A DNA stretch of 64,000 bases from Bradyrhizobium sp. CB82 (GCF_029714405.1 NZ_CP121650.1:7011001-7075000); one strand, 5' to 3'; counted from the stretch's first letter, positions 50,540 through 60,010 are shown. Notes: generated by a model from the letters alone, not told the origin. Numbers and translations are program-made.

Positions 50540-51699
50540 CTGCGAAACCTCCGGCGATGATAGAACAGCAATCCCGCGAGATATCCCGTCAGCTCCTCCT
50601 TCAGGAAGCGGTCGCGAATACTGTCTTCTTCCACTAATTTCCGGAGCAGCCGATAGAGATACCAACGCGGCTTGTGATAGTAAGCCAAACGTCGGTTCGC
50701 CGAGATTCCCGTTCGTTCATACTGCACCAAAAGTGCCGCCGCATGACCACGCATGTAGTGATAGATTTGGCTGGCCAGGCCATCCATTGTCTCGCGGTGA
50801 AAGTGGAATGCGACTGACGCCGGAGTGTAACGACACGTGTAGCCGCCCGCGAGCAATCGATACCAGTATTCCGAGTCGCCGGAGCAGCCGGCCTGACCGA
50901 CGTCCAATCGCTCGTCGAAGAGCCCGACCGCCTGAAACACTTCGCGCCGGAACGCCATGCTCGCTCCTGCGCCAATGTCCCACGCGGGCACGACCCGTCC
51001 GCGATGCGATCGGAAGACTGCGCTGTCGTAATCCTGTTCGCGATAGCCCTTGCCAAATCCCCAATACGTCTCGAAATGCCGTTGCGCCTCGGTCGCGAGC
51101 TCGGCCGGAAGCACCAGTCCAGTCACCGCGCCGATCTCGGGAGAGTCAAACGCACATGTCAGTTGCTCCAGCCAACGCGGGTGAAGCAGCACATCATCGT
51201 CCGTATAGGCGACAATGTCGCCGGTTGCCTGAAGCGCGCCCGTATTGCGCGCAATATCCAGACCGGGTCTATCCTCGCGAATATAGGTCACTGCAGCGGC
51301 CAACGCGACATCCCGCGTCCGCTGATCGCGCGATGCATTGTCCACCACAATGATTTCTCGTGGAGGATAGGTCTGCCGCGGCAGCGACAACAAGCATTTG
51401 CTCAGCTGGTCCGGACGGTCGCGCGTACAGATCACCACGCTCGCCGAGAGGCCCACCTTCGTCGAGATTCGCACCTTGGCGTCGACGGCTGACAGAAACG
51501 TGTCGTCGATATGCTCTATCTTGGCGTCCGTTATCTGGCCTTGATGCATCAGCACATGGCCGATCGGCTGATTGGCGCGCCAAAACACCGTCATGCCCTC
51601 GCTCAACGCCGTTTCCGCAACAGCGGACGCCGACGCCACGGAGACATGCGTCACGCCTCTTCCCAATCCAATCCCTGCAATGAATGGGCTATCGGCCAT
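50536..51699 (-). CDS. Family 2 glycosyltransferase with N-terminal extension (MftF-like)
   Basis: The product is 387 residues from ATG 51699; the frame is open to TTG 51756 and no start has a good ribosome-binding site. An extension of about 85 residues (with VFWRANQPIGHVLM) precedes the GT2 domain: SASVVICTRDRPDQLSKCLLSL, IIVVDNASRD, YTDDDVLLHP (DxD), GAGASMAFRREVF and SGDSEYWYRLLAGGY. This layout recalls mycofactocin-type or O-antigen GT2 enzymes. It is the first of the coupled minus-strand chain and overlaps the fusion gene by 4 bases (ATGA). It probably acts early in building the same glycan. Confidence 0.85.
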   Translation of the reverse strand: MADSPFIAGIGLGRGVTHVSVASASAVAETALSEGMTVFWRANQPIGHVLMHQGQITDAKIEHIDDTFLSAVDAKVRISTKVGLSASVVICTRDRPDQLSKCLLSLPRQTYPPREIIVVDNASRDQRTRDVALAAAVTYIREDRPGLDIARNTGALQATGDIVAYTDDDVLLHPRWLEQLTCAFDSPEIGAVTGLVLPAELATEAQRHFETYWGFGKGYREQDYDSAVFRSHRGRVVPAWDIGAGASMAFRREVFQAVGLFDERLDVGQAGCSGDSEYWYRLLAGGYTCRYTPASVAFHFHRETMDGLASQIYHYMRGHAAALLVQYERTGISANRRLAYYHKPRWYLYRLLRKLVEEDSIRDRFLKEELTGYLAGLLFYHRRRFRR

Positions 51700-52091
51700 A
51701 TGCGCGACATCATGCCAGTGGGCCGCTATCGCTCCACCTGAGCGCAGTCTCGACAATGAAATCGATGATCTGAGACCGCCGCGGCTTCCAACCGAGCTCC
51801 CGCTCCGGTGATACGCTTCACGGCCTGTATCAGTTCGAAAGAGAGCCGAACAAAAACCCCGGCGCCATTTCTTAAAAGAAACTGCTTCCTTCGTGCCAAC
51901 AATGTTTTACTCCTAGTCACGAAAGTACGATCTTATTCCCACTCTCCGCCGACCTGTCCAATTCCACTTAATTCTTATCCAGACTGATTGTGGCCTCAAT
52001 TGGTACGGTCAATCATGTTGCCACGCGGGTGGAACTTCGGAACGCGCGCTGCCAAGCCTCGAAATGCTCGTTGTGCATGCTGCAATTGACG
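51700..52091. other. Promoter-bearing intergenic stretch ahead of the glycosyltransferase chain
   Basis: 392 bp of lower-GC sequence holding the promoter of the minus-strand chain. The only clear structure is the palindrome at 51868-51881. No gene is supported. Confidence 0.45.
51868..51881. promoter_or_regulatory. Perfect 14-bp palindrome TTTCTT-AA-AAGAAA
   Basis: The palindrome is in AT-rich sequence about 170-180 bp upstream of the first gene of the glycosyltransferase chain. It could be an operator; AT-rich palindromes also occur by chance. Confidence 0.3.
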
Positions 52092-52580
52092 TCAGCAACC
52101 GCTAGAACAAACCGACGGACTTCTCGCTCTTTCGCGTACCGGTGTCGGTTGCAAGTCGCGAGCTCTGCCCGCAGCCGGCGGCATCGCTGTCGAATCATTC
52201 TCCATTGCGGGCTCGTCTGCGGGATAGAACCGTTCTTGGTGTGCTTTCGACAGAACTTGCCCTGTCGATGATTTCGCCAAGGCAGTCCATTCATACAGAC
52301 CCGGATTGCATGGACCGAAAGTCCGGATCGCGCCAAAGGGCAAAATGCCGTTGCTCGGAACCGGAACGTCCTGACCTCCCATTTCTCGGGCGCCTTGCGT
52401 CAGCGTGAACGATATCGACGTGGCGCCCGCGGGAACGTTGCGCAGACGGATCTCGGGATTCGGGAACAGCGTGACGCAACCACGTGCGCCGCGCCAGGAA
52501 AAATCCAGCGTCATCGGATCAGCCGATGCGGGATGACACACGGCAAACAACGACGCGAACACCACAAAAACAATTCTCAC
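52092..52580 (-). CDS. Small exported protein of unknown function
   Basis: The start GTG 52580 has GGGAGAGG directly before it (3 bases). The 162-residue product has a signal peptide (MRIVFVVFASLFAVCHPASA) and a mature domain with TLDFSWRGARGCVTLFPNPE, LRNVPAGATSISFTL and FGPCNPGLYEWTALA, which looks like a small all-beta fold with one Cys pair; this resembles phospholipid-binding YbhB-like exported proteins in style but the family motif is not complete. The last 35 residues look unstructured. It lies between the two arms of the polysaccharide cluster; a role there is only positional. Confidence 0.6.
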   Translation of the reverse strand: MRIVFVVFASLFAVCHPASADPMTLDFSWRGARGCVTLFPNPEIRLRNVPAGATSISFTLTQGAREMGGQDVPVPSNGILPFGAIRTFGPCNPGLYEWTALAKSSTGQVLSKAHQERFYPADEPAMENDSTAMPPAAGRARDLQPTPVRERARSPSVCSSGC

Positions 52581-52830
52581 GCACCTCTCCCATTCAGGTT
52601 CGCTTCCGATCTTCAGGCGATCGACCAAGCACATATCCAAGGTACAATCTGTAAGCACGCTCGCTGATTTGCCGAGGCATGAAGAGACCAAGTCAAGAGG
52701 CCACGAGTTGGCCATTCTTTTGGCTGACCGTCGAGTCGTCCCTTGGCGTGCATCATGGAACGAACATTCCCCGCGCCCGCCGACGGATTGAGCAAACATT
52801 GAGCAAGCAACGGCAAGTGTCGGCTAAACC

Positions 52831-53829
52831 GTGTCCAGAAAAGCCCTGATCGTCATACCAGTATTGAACGAGGCTTCCCATATCGAGTCCGTTGTCCGCA
52901 ACCTGGCTCGGGATAGTCTCCGCGAGGATCGCACGATCGTGGTCGCGGATGGCGGCAGCACCGATGGGACGCCTGACATTGTCCGCTTGCTCGCCAAAGA
53001 AATCGGGGGCGTCCATTTGTTGCACAATCCCCAGCGATTGCAGAGCGCCGGCGTCAATCTGGCCGTACGGGCCTATGGTGCTGAGGCACAGGTCCTGGTG
53101 CGGTGCGACGCCCATTGCGGATATCCGGCGGATTATGTTTCGAGCCTCCTCAAGACCTTGGACGAGCGCCAGGCGGACTCGGTCGTGGTCCCTATGGACT
53201 CGCGTGGTGACAGCTGCCTGCAGAGGGCCGTCGCCTGGGTCTCGGACACAAAGGTCGGTTCGGGCGGATCGGCACATCGCGGCGGAAAGCAAAGCGGCTT
53301 TGTCGACCACGGACATCATGCGGCCATGACCATCGATTCGTTCCGCAGGGCCGGCGGTTACGATGAAACCTTCACTCACAATGAAGATGCAGAGTTTGAC
53401 TGCAGACTACGCGCAATGGGCGGCCGGATATTTCTGGATTCGGACATCCGCCTTTCATATCGACCGCGGTCGGGTTTTCTGAGCCTGGCGAGGCAATACT
53501 TCAACTACGGTCGCGGTCGATCGAGAACCGTGAGACGGCATCCCGGATCGTTGCGACTGCGCCAGTTCCTGGTACCCACTCATGTTGCACTGACGATTTG
53601 CGCCATCGTGCTGTCTCCGGTGGCACCGGTGCTGTTGACGTTGCCGGCGGCCTATCTGGCGATATTGGCGCTGACCGCAATGAAGATCGTCGCAAAGCAT
53701 CGCTCGTTCTGCGGGCTGCTCGCGCTGCCGGCCGCTGTCGTGATGCACTTCGCGTGGGCGCTTGGCTTTTTCTGGGGCATCCTGTCGATCCGCCAGACAA
53801 CCTGGCAGATGACCCCTTCAGTTTCGTAG
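52831..53829 (+). CDS. Family 2 glycosyltransferase (ExoA-like, succinoglycan type)
   Basis: The 332-residue product starts at GTG 52831, two codons after an in-frame stop, so no earlier start is possible. GT2 motifs: ALIVIPVLNEASHIESVVRN, IVVADGGSTDGT, LVRCDAHCGYP (D-x-H form of the metal motif), RAGGYDETFTHNEDAEFD. Three C-terminal helices (about 245-320) anchor it in the membrane. The DAHCGYP and NEDAEFD segments are as in ExoA, which adds a beta-1,3-glucose in succinoglycan assembly. It overlaps the convergent GT4 gene by 12 bp at the 3' end. Confidence 0.88.
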   Translation: MSRKALIVIPVLNEASHIESVVRNLARDSLREDRTIVVADGGSTDGTPDIVRLLAKEIGGVHLLHNPQRLQSAGVNLAVRAYGAEAQVLVRCDAHCGYPADYVSSLLKTLDERQADSVVVPMDSRGDSCLQRAVAWVSDTKVGSGGSAHRGGKQSGFVDHGHHAAMTIDSFRRAGGYDETFTHNEDAEFDCRLRAMGGRIFLDSDIRLSYRPRSGFLSLARQYFNYGRGRSRTVRRHPGSLRLRQFLVPTHVALTICAIVLSPVAPVLLTLPAAYLAILALTAMKIVAKHRSFCGLLALPAAVVMHFAWALGFFWGILSIRQTTWQMTPSVS

Positions 53830-55014
53830 ATCCTGCAGAACCTGTACGCTGGCCGGCGGCTTCACACGCCGGCCCGCCTTCGCATAGGCGGCCTCGGTCA
53901 GGCGGGCAATCGAGGTCCACGTCGGCACGGCGTCGCGCAGATCCAGCATCGCTTGCCCCTTGGCGTTTCGATAATCGGAGTCGCAAATCAGTCGCTCGAG
54001 CGACCGGGACAATGCCGCCGGATCATCTGGAGGAACGAGCGTCCCCTCTGCCTGATCGCTCAGCCATTCCGAAAACGTTCCAAGGTTCGACGCCACAATC
54101 GGACGTCCCGCCGCAATCGCCAGCATCAGCACGCCCGACGCATCGATATCCCGATACGGAAAAGCCAGGATGTCAGCGCGCGCGACCAGCGAGGTCACTT
54201 CATCTTCCGGAACGAATCGCAGGTCGAATTCGACATGGTCTTCGAGCTGCAGGTCCTTCACCATCGCAAATAGCGGCTCCATCGGCATTTCCGGCCAGCC
54301 CACGACCTTCACCACGCAATGCGCCCTGACCTCTCGGGGAAGCAGCGCAAGCGCGTGAAGCATGACGTCGACGCCCTTGTAGGGCTTAATCTTGCCGAAC
54401 AGCAGTATTTGAAAGCGACCGTCCGCGGCCGAAGGCTCGTCGGCCGGTCGGGCGATATGATCCGTCAGCAATCCGTGCGCGATAACTGAAATTTTCTCGT
54501 CCGGAATACCAACGCGCAGCAGGCGATCGCGTGCAACAGTCGTGTGAACGATAAGATGGTCGAAGCAATGCAGAATCCTGAACGCGCCAATTCGTTGTAT
54601 CCGCGAGCTCGGATTGTTATTGAACGGATTCGAGTCATGAACGGTCAGCACAGTTGGTGCGACCCTTCTGAACTTGGGAATGAACTGGCTGTCAACGATC
54701 GCCAGCGGTGCCCACTGGAAATGGATCACATCGGGCGGCGTTCTCCTGAAGCGCCTGATCAACCGTGTCATTGATTCAGCGTGGCTGAGGCCCTTCAGTC
54801 CGAGCTGCACGTTGCGCGGAAGTTTCTTGAAAAAGCGCGACTGCAATCCTGGATAAAAATGCCGATCCAGAAACAAGTCTTCATCGACGGAAGGCTTCTG
54901 CCCATGCTGGCGCCCGACAATGCTGGCTGCATGCCCAATATCGGTCAATCCTTTGGCTAATTTGAGATCGTACGGCCAGGTAAACAGAGACGGATCGATC
55001 AGAGCGATTTTCAT
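53818..55014 (-). CDS. Family 4 glycosyltransferase
   Basis: The 398-residue product has a GT-B fold with PPDVIHFQWAPLAIVD in the acceptor half and, in the donor half, ILLFGKIKPYKGVDVMLHALALL, VVKVVGWPEM, DILAFPYRDIDASGVLMLAIAAGRPIVAS (the E/D-x7-E-like segment) and GTLVPPDDPAAL. These are typical retaining GT4 enzymes using UDP- or GDP-sugars. ATG 55014 is clear. The gene ends overlapping the ExoA-like gene (12 bp, convergent) and is divergent from the next GT2 gene (108 bp between starts). Confidence 0.9.
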   Translation of the reverse strand: MKIALIDPSLFTWPYDLKLAKGLTDIGHAASIVGRQHGQKPSVDEDLFLDRHFYPGLQSRFFKKLPRNVQLGLKGLSHAESMTRLIRRFRRTPPDVIHFQWAPLAIVDSQFIPKFRRVAPTVLTVHDSNPFNNNPSSRIQRIGAFRILHCFDHLIVHTTVARDRLLRVGIPDEKISVIAHGLLTDHIARPADEPSAADGRFQILLFGKIKPYKGVDVMLHALALLPREVRAHCVVKVVGWPEMPMEPLFAMVKDLQLEDHVEFDLRFVPEDEVTSLVARADILAFPYRDIDASGVLMLAIAAGRPIVASNLGTFSEWLSDQAEGTLVPPDDPAALSRSLERLICDSDYRNAKGQAMLDLRDAVPTWTSIARLTEAAYAKAGRRVKPPASVQVLQDLRN

Positions 55015-55122
55015 GCGATTGCCTCACCAACCATGCGTTGCGAACCTTGAATTACTTCTGGCCCATCAAGGCATGGATTGATAGCCTCTCCTGACACCTG
55101 CGAATTTCGTGAGCGACACACG

Positions 55123-56172
55123 TTGAAGATCAGCATCGTCATAACAGTCTACAATTATGAACGGTATGTCGGATTGGCAATCGACAGCGCGTTGAATCAG
55201 ACGCGTCCAGCAAATGAAATCGTTGTCGTTGATGACGGCTCGATCGACGGTTCCCGCCGGATTATCGCCGGCTATGGTGACAGGATTCGAGCCATATTTC
55301 AGGCAAATCAAGGCAACATCGCAGCATTCGAGGTCGGGTACCGCGAAGCGACGGGCGATGTGCTGCTATTCCTCGATGCGGACGATATCCTGCTGCCGAC
55401 GGCGGTGGAAAACGTCGCTGCGCATTGGCGCGAGGGCGTCTCGAAAGTTCAATTCAATCTGGAAATCATCGATGGCGCGGGCAGGCGACTTGGGCGCTCG
55501 TTTTGTGCGTTTCCCAAATCCTACACGCCAGACGACGTGCGCACAGAATTCGTCCAGTCGGGAACGTATATCTGGCCAGTCATGTCGGGAAATGCGTATT
55601 CCAGGGAGTTTCTTCGCCAAGTCGTCCCTCTCAATCCGCCAGTCGGATACGATGGTGCCCTCAACACGATCGCGCCTCTCTATGGGAACGTGGTCACGGT
55701 GCAGGCAACCTTGGGGCAATATCGGCTTCACGGCAGAAATATCAGTCGGAATGACGCGAGGGGCCGCGCGCAGCGCTTTCCCGATTTCCGCAGGCAGATC
55801 GGGTTTCGCGTTGCCGAGTTCGACATCCTGAAGGCGCATTGCGACAGGAAGTCGATGCACGTGCAAGCTACGAGGCCAATCGATAACGAGATCGTCTTTG
55901 TCAACTATCGCCTCGCGTCGCGTAAATTGGGACTGGGGTATGTCGGACAGGACGCGGACACGTCAGGTTCACTTCTGCGCCGTGGGATATGGCTAGCCGC
56001 GACCAGCACGACAGGATGGAGCACCGCAGCGTCTCATATCGTCTGGTTCACTGCGTTATTCTTGAGCCCTTCCTGGCTTGCATATCGGCTGATCATGCTC
56101 CGGTTCAACAGGGCAGAACTCCTCAAGCCGCTCCTGAGGTTCGGCAGCGTCATCCGGCGCAAGCACGCCTGA
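55123..56172 (+). CDS. Family 2 glycosyltransferase
   Basis: The start used is TTG 55123 (LKISIVITVYNY...), where GT2 domains commonly begin; the frame is open from TTG 55078 and no ATG exists, so the start is unsure. The 349-residue product has ISIVITVYNYERYVGLAIDS, IVVVDDGSIDGS, VLLFLDADDILLP (DxD) and a C-terminal part with a hydrophobic segment HIVWFTALFLSPSWLAYR. It should be an inverting glycosyltransferase of the polysaccharide cluster. Confidence 0.82.
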   Translation: MKISIVITVYNYERYVGLAIDSALNQTRPANEIVVVDDGSIDGSRRIIAGYGDRIRAIFQANQGNIAAFEVGYREATGDVLLFLDADDILLPTAVENVAAHWREGVSKVQFNLEIIDGAGRRLGRSFCAFPKSYTPDDVRTEFVQSGTYIWPVMSGNAYSREFLRQVVPLNPPVGYDGALNTIAPLYGNVVTVQATLGQYRLHGRNISRNDARGRAQRFPDFRRQIGFRVAEFDILKAHCDRKSMHVQATRPIDNEIVFVNYRLASRKLGLGYVGQDADTSGSLLRRGIWLAATSTTGWSTAASHIVWFTALFLSPSWLAYRLIMLRFNRAELLKPLLRFGSVIRRKHA

Positions 56173-56224
56173 GTGCGCGACGGCGCAAAGGCGCCCCTCC
56201 TCGTCGCACGCCTCCAGGCGTCAA

Positions 56225-57043
56225 TTACACGCTTTTGATCCTGCGAATTGTCTCGGGCATTTGCCCGTGAAGACTGGTTGCGCCGGCAAGGCGGGCGCGA
56301 ATCCGTTTGTCGGACTGGCGAAGACGAATATTTTCCGACAAGCGCAGAACATATTCCTTTGATTTCCACGCAAACCATACCGCTCTGTCGATCGCCGTCG
56401 GCGCGCGGACAGACTCTGCCGCCTTTGCAATCGACGACGGCAACGCCAGTTCAAGGCACGGGAAAGGAAACAGGGCATAGTTGTAGAGGCCATTTGCCCA
56501 AAACCGGTCCATCTCCCAGTCGACTGGCCGATGGATCGTCGTCACGCTGTCGATGAATCGACGCGCAGCGCGGCTGGAGATCAGATACGCCTGCGTTCCC
56601 ATTGGCGCGCGCTCAAACCGCACCAACTCCCGCTGATCCAGCCAGGCGACGTGCTTGCATGGCGCCATGTGTCGCCCATACAGCCGGAGATAGCCGATCT
56701 CGGCAGCCTTGCAGATATCCGGGAGCGATCGAAAGCTGAATCCATCGTCGAGAACGACATCGTCTTCCATCACGAGAGCCCAGGACTCGTTCGCGTCTGA
56801 CGCCGCCAATTGCGCCAGGATGCTCATATGGCTCGCAGCGCAGCCGATCTCGGCTCGAGAAAGGCCCCTGCCCCAAAAGCGGATGGCCAGCGCTTCGTCA
56901 TATTGTGGGAGCCCCTCGGCGGGCACACGCAAGGCATCAAAGAAGGTCCACGGAATACCAAGCGCATCCAGGTTTGCACCCGCACGCTCGCGGCGATGGG
57001 AACCAGCCAAGCTGATCGCCACAATTCTGAGATTGCCGCTCAT
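56225..57043 (-). CDS. Family 25 glycosyltransferase (LPS-type)
   Basis: The product is 272 residues from ATG 57043 (MSGNLRIVAISLAGSHRRER). The GT25 pattern is visible as LGIPWTFFDALRVP, GRGLSRAEIGCAASHMSIL, ALVMEDDVVLDDGF and GTQAYLISSRAARRF. GT25 enzymes (LpsA, Lex2B) transfer galactose or glucose to lipopolysaccharide. It is divergent from the membrane-anchored GH16 gene, and the two N-termini would overlap if the longest frames were used; the ATG choices here give a 230-bp promoter region instead. Confidence 0.88.
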   Translation of the reverse strand: MSGNLRIVAISLAGSHRRERAGANLDALGIPWTFFDALRVPAEGLPQYDEALAIRFWGRGLSRAEIGCAASHMSILAQLAASDANESWALVMEDDVVLDDGFSFRSLPDICKAAEIGYLRLYGRHMAPCKHVAWLDQRELVRFERAPMGTQAYLISSRAARRFIDSVTTIHRPVDWEMDRFWANGLYNYALFPFPCLELALPSSIAKAAESVRAPTAIDRAVWFAWKSKEYVLRLSENIRLRQSDKRIRARLAGATSLHGQMPETIRRIKSV

Positions 57044-57273
57044 TGGATAGTCAGTCCGGCGCTGTTGCTTGGAACCATATTGCACATGAACTCGAAACGA
57101 TTAACGCGAACCTGTCTCTGTTGACAAGGACGAGGCACCCGCTGGGATCTGCCTTGCTGTCGGCCATGTTTTCACATTCCTATTCCCTCAGCACGGCGAA
57201 TTCCACGGCTACACGCCAAACCGGTCCGCAATCGGGCGCTTGGCGCAACGGTCTCAAGCCAAGAGAGGCACGG

Positions 57274-58944
57274 ATGCCATCAAAGCGTCGAACCAACGGC
57301 CCCATGGCATTACTGTTCGCCGCATCGTTGGTTATCGGTGGCTCGGCACTTTATATGGGCGTGAGCCGTGAAGGTCTGCGGCAATGGCTGCAATCCATCC
57401 AACCCTTGAGGCGAAGCGCCGAGGTGGTCGGTGGTGCCGTCGTCGGCCAGAATGGCAGTGGGCTTTATGCGGGCTATACGCTGTCCTGGGGTGATGATTT
57501 TGACAGACTCGACATTGTTGGCCCAGCAAATCCTCGCGGCAAGTTCTTCCCGACTGGCGCCTATCATCCGGGCATCCGCGGCAATACCACGTCGCTAGGG
57601 ACAGCCTTCGATGCCGACCCGCTGACGACAGGCTATAAAGACGGCAACCGCGGCGTCGCGGTTGGTTTCGACAACATGTCGGTTTCCCGCTCGGTGCTTC
57701 GGCTCGGAGCGCGCAAGGCAACAGCGCACGAGCAGGCGTTCCTTACGCCGACAGACCGGTCCATCAACGGAGGCGACCGCCCACACCTCTCCGCGATGAT
57801 CCATACCGCGGGGGCATTTGCATACTATCCGACCACCAACGCCGTGATCATCGAGATTCGTGCCAGGCTCAGCTCCAGGCTTACAAATCCGGCCGGCTTT
57901 CATCCGTCATTCTGGACCTACTCAGTCACCCCTGTGCTCAATCCGACCGGCAATGAGTGGGATCTTGAGTGCAACTCCCAAGGCATGCACTTCAGCAACA
58001 TCGTCCACACCTCGGGGACAATCTCGACCGACAACAGCGCCGGACCATTCAACTACATGGACGACACGTTCCATGTCTTCAGCTTTGTCTTTCGAAACGG
58101 AGGGAACACCCAGCTGTATGTCGACGGCGCGCTTCGAGCCCAGTTCGTCGGTGTGGACTCCAATACCAAGAATATGCCCTCATTTGTGCTGCTGACGTCA
58201 CACATATTCAACAATACGTTCGCGGGCGAAGCGTATCACGCCGAGGCGTGGGCTGGCTCGGCAGCCGGGGCCTATCTCGATGTCGACTGGATCCGCGGCT
58301 GGCGGACAACAGGCGTTACGCATTGGAGGCCGCTGGTTTCGGTTGCAGACCTTAATGTCGACTATGGCGGCAACGGCAAGGTTGTGCTGCCGAGCGCCAA
58401 AGCCCTCTGGGGTGATGCGAGCGTTACGGAATTCGTCCAGGTCGTGCCCTATGAAAGCTCCGAACCGGGCATGACGGAGCAGACGACGTTTACGCAATTT
58501 CCGGTGGGAATTTCGTACGACCCGGCGTCGCGCACGATCAAGGCGGACTTCACCACCGGCAGGGGCAATGCCGGGCGGTCTCACGTCGTCGTCTATGGCT
58601 ACAAGGCCGACGGCTCGACGATGGAGCCTTTGCGATTCTCCATCAACCGCGGCCCACGAGTGACGACAGGTGCCCTTTCAGCCACCGCGGGCGACGATTA
58701 CCGCCACGATATCTACGCTGAGTGCGACGTCGGCGTCATGATGCCGAAGGTGCTGTCCGTCAAAGGACTGCCGCAGGGTCTCTCTTTTGACAGTTCCACC
58801 GGACTCATCACCGGCGCGGCAACGGCAACAGGGGTCAGCAACCTGACAATCTCCTGCACAAACAACGCAGGCCAGACGGCAACGAGGACGGCCACGTTAA
58901 CCGTAGACGCGCATGATGCGGCGAGCCGCCTGGACGGAAGATGA
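57274..58944 (+). CDS. Membrane-anchored GH16-type glycanase with Ig-like domain
   Basis: The start is ATG 57274 with GAGAGG ahead at about 7 bases; the upstream open frame is ignored. The 556-residue product has a short cytoplasmic tail, one membrane helix (about 10-28), a linker, a GH16 domain (about 65-360) and a C-terminal putative Ig-like (He_PIG) domain (about 450-550, LPQGLSFDSSTGLITGA). The catalytic motif is EWDLE: Glu228, Asp230, Glu232. The spacing ExDxE differs from the ExDxxE in the RTX protein, so the two GH16 enzymes belong to different subgroups. Anchoring points it to the periplasm, where it could trim or control the length of the growing polysaccharide, as ExoK-type enzymes do. 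Confidence 0.85.
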   Translation: MPSKRRTNGPMALLFAASLVIGGSALYMGVSREGLRQWLQSIQPLRRSAEVVGGAVVGQNGSGLYAGYTLSWGDDFDRLDIVGPANPRGKFFPTGAYHPGIRGNTTSLGTAFDADPLTTGYKDGNRGVAVGFDNMSVSRSVLRLGARKATAHEQAFLTPTDRSINGGDRPHLSAMIHTAGAFAYYPTTNAVIIEIRARLSSRLTNPAGFHPSFWTYSVTPVLNPTGNEWDLECNSQGMHFSNIVHTSGTISTDNSAGPFNYMDDTFHVFSFVFRNGGNTQLYVDGALRAQFVGVDSNTKNMPSFVLLTSHIFNNTFAGEAYHAEAWAGSAAGAYLDVDWIRGWRTTGVTHWRPLVSVADLNVDYGGNGKVVLPSAKALWGDASVTEFVQVVPYESSEPGMTEQTTFTQFPVGISYDPASRTIKADFTTGRGNAGRSHVVVYGYKADGSTMEPLRFSINRGPRVTTGALSATAGDDYRHDIYAECDVGVMMPKVLSVKGLPQGLSFDSSTGLITGAATATGVSNLTISCTNNAGQTATRTATLTVDAHDAASRLDGR

Positions 58945-58954
58945 TGACCGACCG

Positions 58955-60010
58955 TCATCCTTGATCCGACGGTGACGGACCGCTTTTGCCGATTTTCAGA
59001 AAGCTTGCGACGGCTTCGTCCACACTCGTGCTCAATGGCCGGCTCAACTTTTCGAAAGGCCTGCTCCAGGCATCGACAAACGTACTGATCTTTCCATAGT
59101 TGTTGTCAAGGACCGAGTGCGGCACGTTCAACAACACGCAAAAGATGTGCGTGTGAAGCCGGTCCGTGATCACATAGGCCGACGATCCAACTTGCTCCAT
59201 TCCGCGAGCCACACGGCTCGACGCCAAAAGGTGAAACCACCGAATACGCGTATCGAGCCCGGACGGCATCCTGCCCTTGAACGGAAGAAGGGACGTCTCA
59301 AGCACCGCCCTGAGAAACAACCACTTCGCCAAGCCTCGCCGTTCCGTGAGCCAGTCCTCCACGACTGCAAAGCTCGGAAGCGGACGAGAGCGCTCCTGCT
59401 CCACCTTCTCGTGATCGGTTCGAAGCAGCAGCAACAATTTCCTCGTTATTTCCGCTCGCGAGCTCTGCGCCCCCAGGCAGAACGCCATGTCCGGACAGAG
59501 ATCGACGGGCGCCGTGAATTCCTTTCTCGCGACGTTCAGACTTTGGGCGTCGCGGACCAAAATCCGGAACTTTTTGTGGGAGTTGATGATTTCCGCGGCC
59601 CGCTTGAGGCTTGCCTTCGAGGAGAAGTGAATGGTTTGCGGCAACTGGATGATCCGGCGATCCGGAAACTCCGATAGAAGCCTCAGCCGAAACTCCTGAT
59701 GACTTGGCCACAGGTCACCGAAATTGCCGCCGCCATGGATCAGGATAGGTCCGACAGGAACGGCTCTCTCAAACTCCTCCCTTGCGAAGGTGTCGTAGGT
59801 GCACACGTAGGACGGGCCTCTGCCGAGCTTCCTCTGCAGATAGGTCTCCTCACCCAACCAAATGGCGCTGTCGCCCACGTTTGGATGGTTGGGGAAGTCG
59901 ACCAGCGCAAAGTTTCCGGCGCCTTCCAGATGAGGCCCAATGATCTTGTCGATCTCGCCCTGCAATTCCGCAATGAGCGTACGAGAATCCTTTATGGGAC
60001 CTTCGGCCAT
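58955..60010 (-). CDS. Polysaccharide pyruvyl transferase family protein
   Basis: The product is 351 residues from ATG 60010. Recognisable pattern: ALVDFPNHPNVGDSAIWLGE near the start, PILIHGGGNFGDLWP, IIQLPQTIHFSS, ILVRDAQS, DLCPDMAFCLG and SSAYVITDRLHTHIFCVLLNVPHSVLDN, as in ExoV/EpsO/CsaB-type ketal-pyruvyl transferases, which use phosphoenolpyruvate to put an acidic pyruvyl acetal on a sugar. It faces the GH16 gene tail to tail (10 bp between) and is divergent from the FkbM-type gene. The frame is open to 60139, but without a ribosome-binding site. Confidence 0.88.
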   Translation of the reverse strand: MAEGPIKDSRTLIAELQGEIDKIIGPHLEGAGNFALVDFPNHPNVGDSAIWLGEETYLQRKLGRGPSYVCTYDTFAREEFERAVPVGPILIHGGGNFGDLWPSHQEFRLRLLSEFPDRRIIQLPQTIHFSSKASLKRAAEIINSHKKFRILVRDAQSLNVARKEFTAPVDLCPDMAFCLGAQSSRAEITRKLLLLLRTDHEKVEQERSRPLPSFAVVEDWLTERRGLAKWLFLRAVLETSLLPFKGRMPSGLDTRIRWFHLLASSRVARGMEQVGSSAYVITDRLHTHIFCVLLNVPHSVLDNNYGKISTFVDAWSRPFEKLSRPLSTSVDEAVASFLKIGKSGPSPSDQG

